5,655 nucleotides of DNA from QVMP01 sp047974325 (lineage in GTDB: Bacteria; Bacteroidota; Bacteroidia; Bacteroidales; Dysgonomonadaceae): NCBI GenBank assembly GCA_047974325.1, contig JBKECE010000159.1:1-5655 (forward strand). The letters run 5' to 3'. Shown here one piece after another: positions 5,581-5,655 of this stretch. How positions within the stretch are numbered: position 1 is the stretch's first letter; each line of letters opens with the position of its first letter. Position numbers and translations under genes: made by a program. Under the pieces are notes generated by a model. It did no database searches and was not told the origin of the DNA. It worked only from the letters and a program-made list of their open reading frames with translations.

Positions 5581-5655
5581 TTAAAATATAGCTATCTCTT
5601 TTTCTGTTTTGTAACCGTTAAATCCTTGTTCCTTGATTACTTTGTAAAGATAGTG
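5581..5655 (-). CDS. C-terminal end of a paralogue of the 168-aa protein (partial, 5' end beyond window)
   Basis: The minus strand is open from the window edge to a TAA at 5583-5581 and gives the last 24 residues of a protein ending in GFNGYKTEKEIAIF. This aligns without gaps to the end of the downstream 168-aa protein (GFSGYQTEKEVAIF): by eye 15 of 24 residues are identical, 11 of them in the last 14. The two genes are therefore tandem paralogues. The same intergenic leader follows each, so the duplicated unit seems to be gene plus leader with a period of about 551 bp (stop to stop). Function is unknown. The conserved tail, with a Glu-x-Glu just before a hydrophobic end, recalls the C-terminus of some ADP-ribosyltransferase-like folds, but this fragment alone cannot show that. 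Confidence 0.75.
   Translation of the reverse strand, partial: HYLYKVIKEQGFNGYKTEKEIAIF

Overview
The window is a compact, AT-rich, single-strand gene cluster. Every gene I can support lies on the minus strand, so transcription runs from position 5655 towards 1. Low GC, many small unrecognised ORFs, start/stop overlaps at almost every junction, a SNF2-type helicase and an IbrA/IbrB-like pair together suggest the early or accessory region of a phage, prophage or other mobile element. A Bacteroidales-type host is likely from the flavour of the small proteins, but this is inference. No integrase, structural gene, tRNA, rRNA or CRISPR array is present, so the element type cannot be proven here.

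In order of transcription: the last 24 codons of a gene cut by the right edge (5581-5655); a conserved leader; a 168-aa paralogue of that gene with a faint ADP-ribosyltransferase-like pattern (5030-5536); a second copy of the leader; two unrecognised small proteins of 112 and 143 aa; a 402-aa SNF2-type helicase; a small gene split by a one-base frameshift (2797-3013); a 426-aa IbrA-like PAPS-reductase-family protein; a 166-aa IbrB-like ParB/Srx-domain protein; an XRE-type HTH gene, again split by a one-base frameshift (820-1021); an unrecognised 175-aa protein (289-816); and about 290 bases holding what looks like a broken second XRE-type HTH gene running off the left edge.

From 4984 down to 289 the genes form one translationally coupled chain. 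The junctions are ATGA, TAATG, ATGA, ATGA, ATGA, a 1-nt gap and a 3-nt gap. The two frameshifted genes are too broken to appear as ordinary ORFs, but they fit exactly into this chain, which is the strongest evidence that they are real genes. Their lengths (217 and 202 nt) are each one base more than a multiple of three.

The functional core is helicase, small protein, IbrA-like and IbrB-like. A PP-loop ATP-pyrophosphatase of the PAPS-reductase/DndC superfamily beside a ParB/Srx-fold protein recalls the enzyme classes used in sulfur-based DNA modification. No cysteine desulfurase or other Dnd/Ssp component is present, so a modification, regulatory or anti-defence role is only a hypothesis. The most unusual non-coding feature is the duplicated leader, whose hairpin loop carries an anti-Shine-Dalgarno-like ACCUC facing a well-spaced AGAGG ribosome-binding site.
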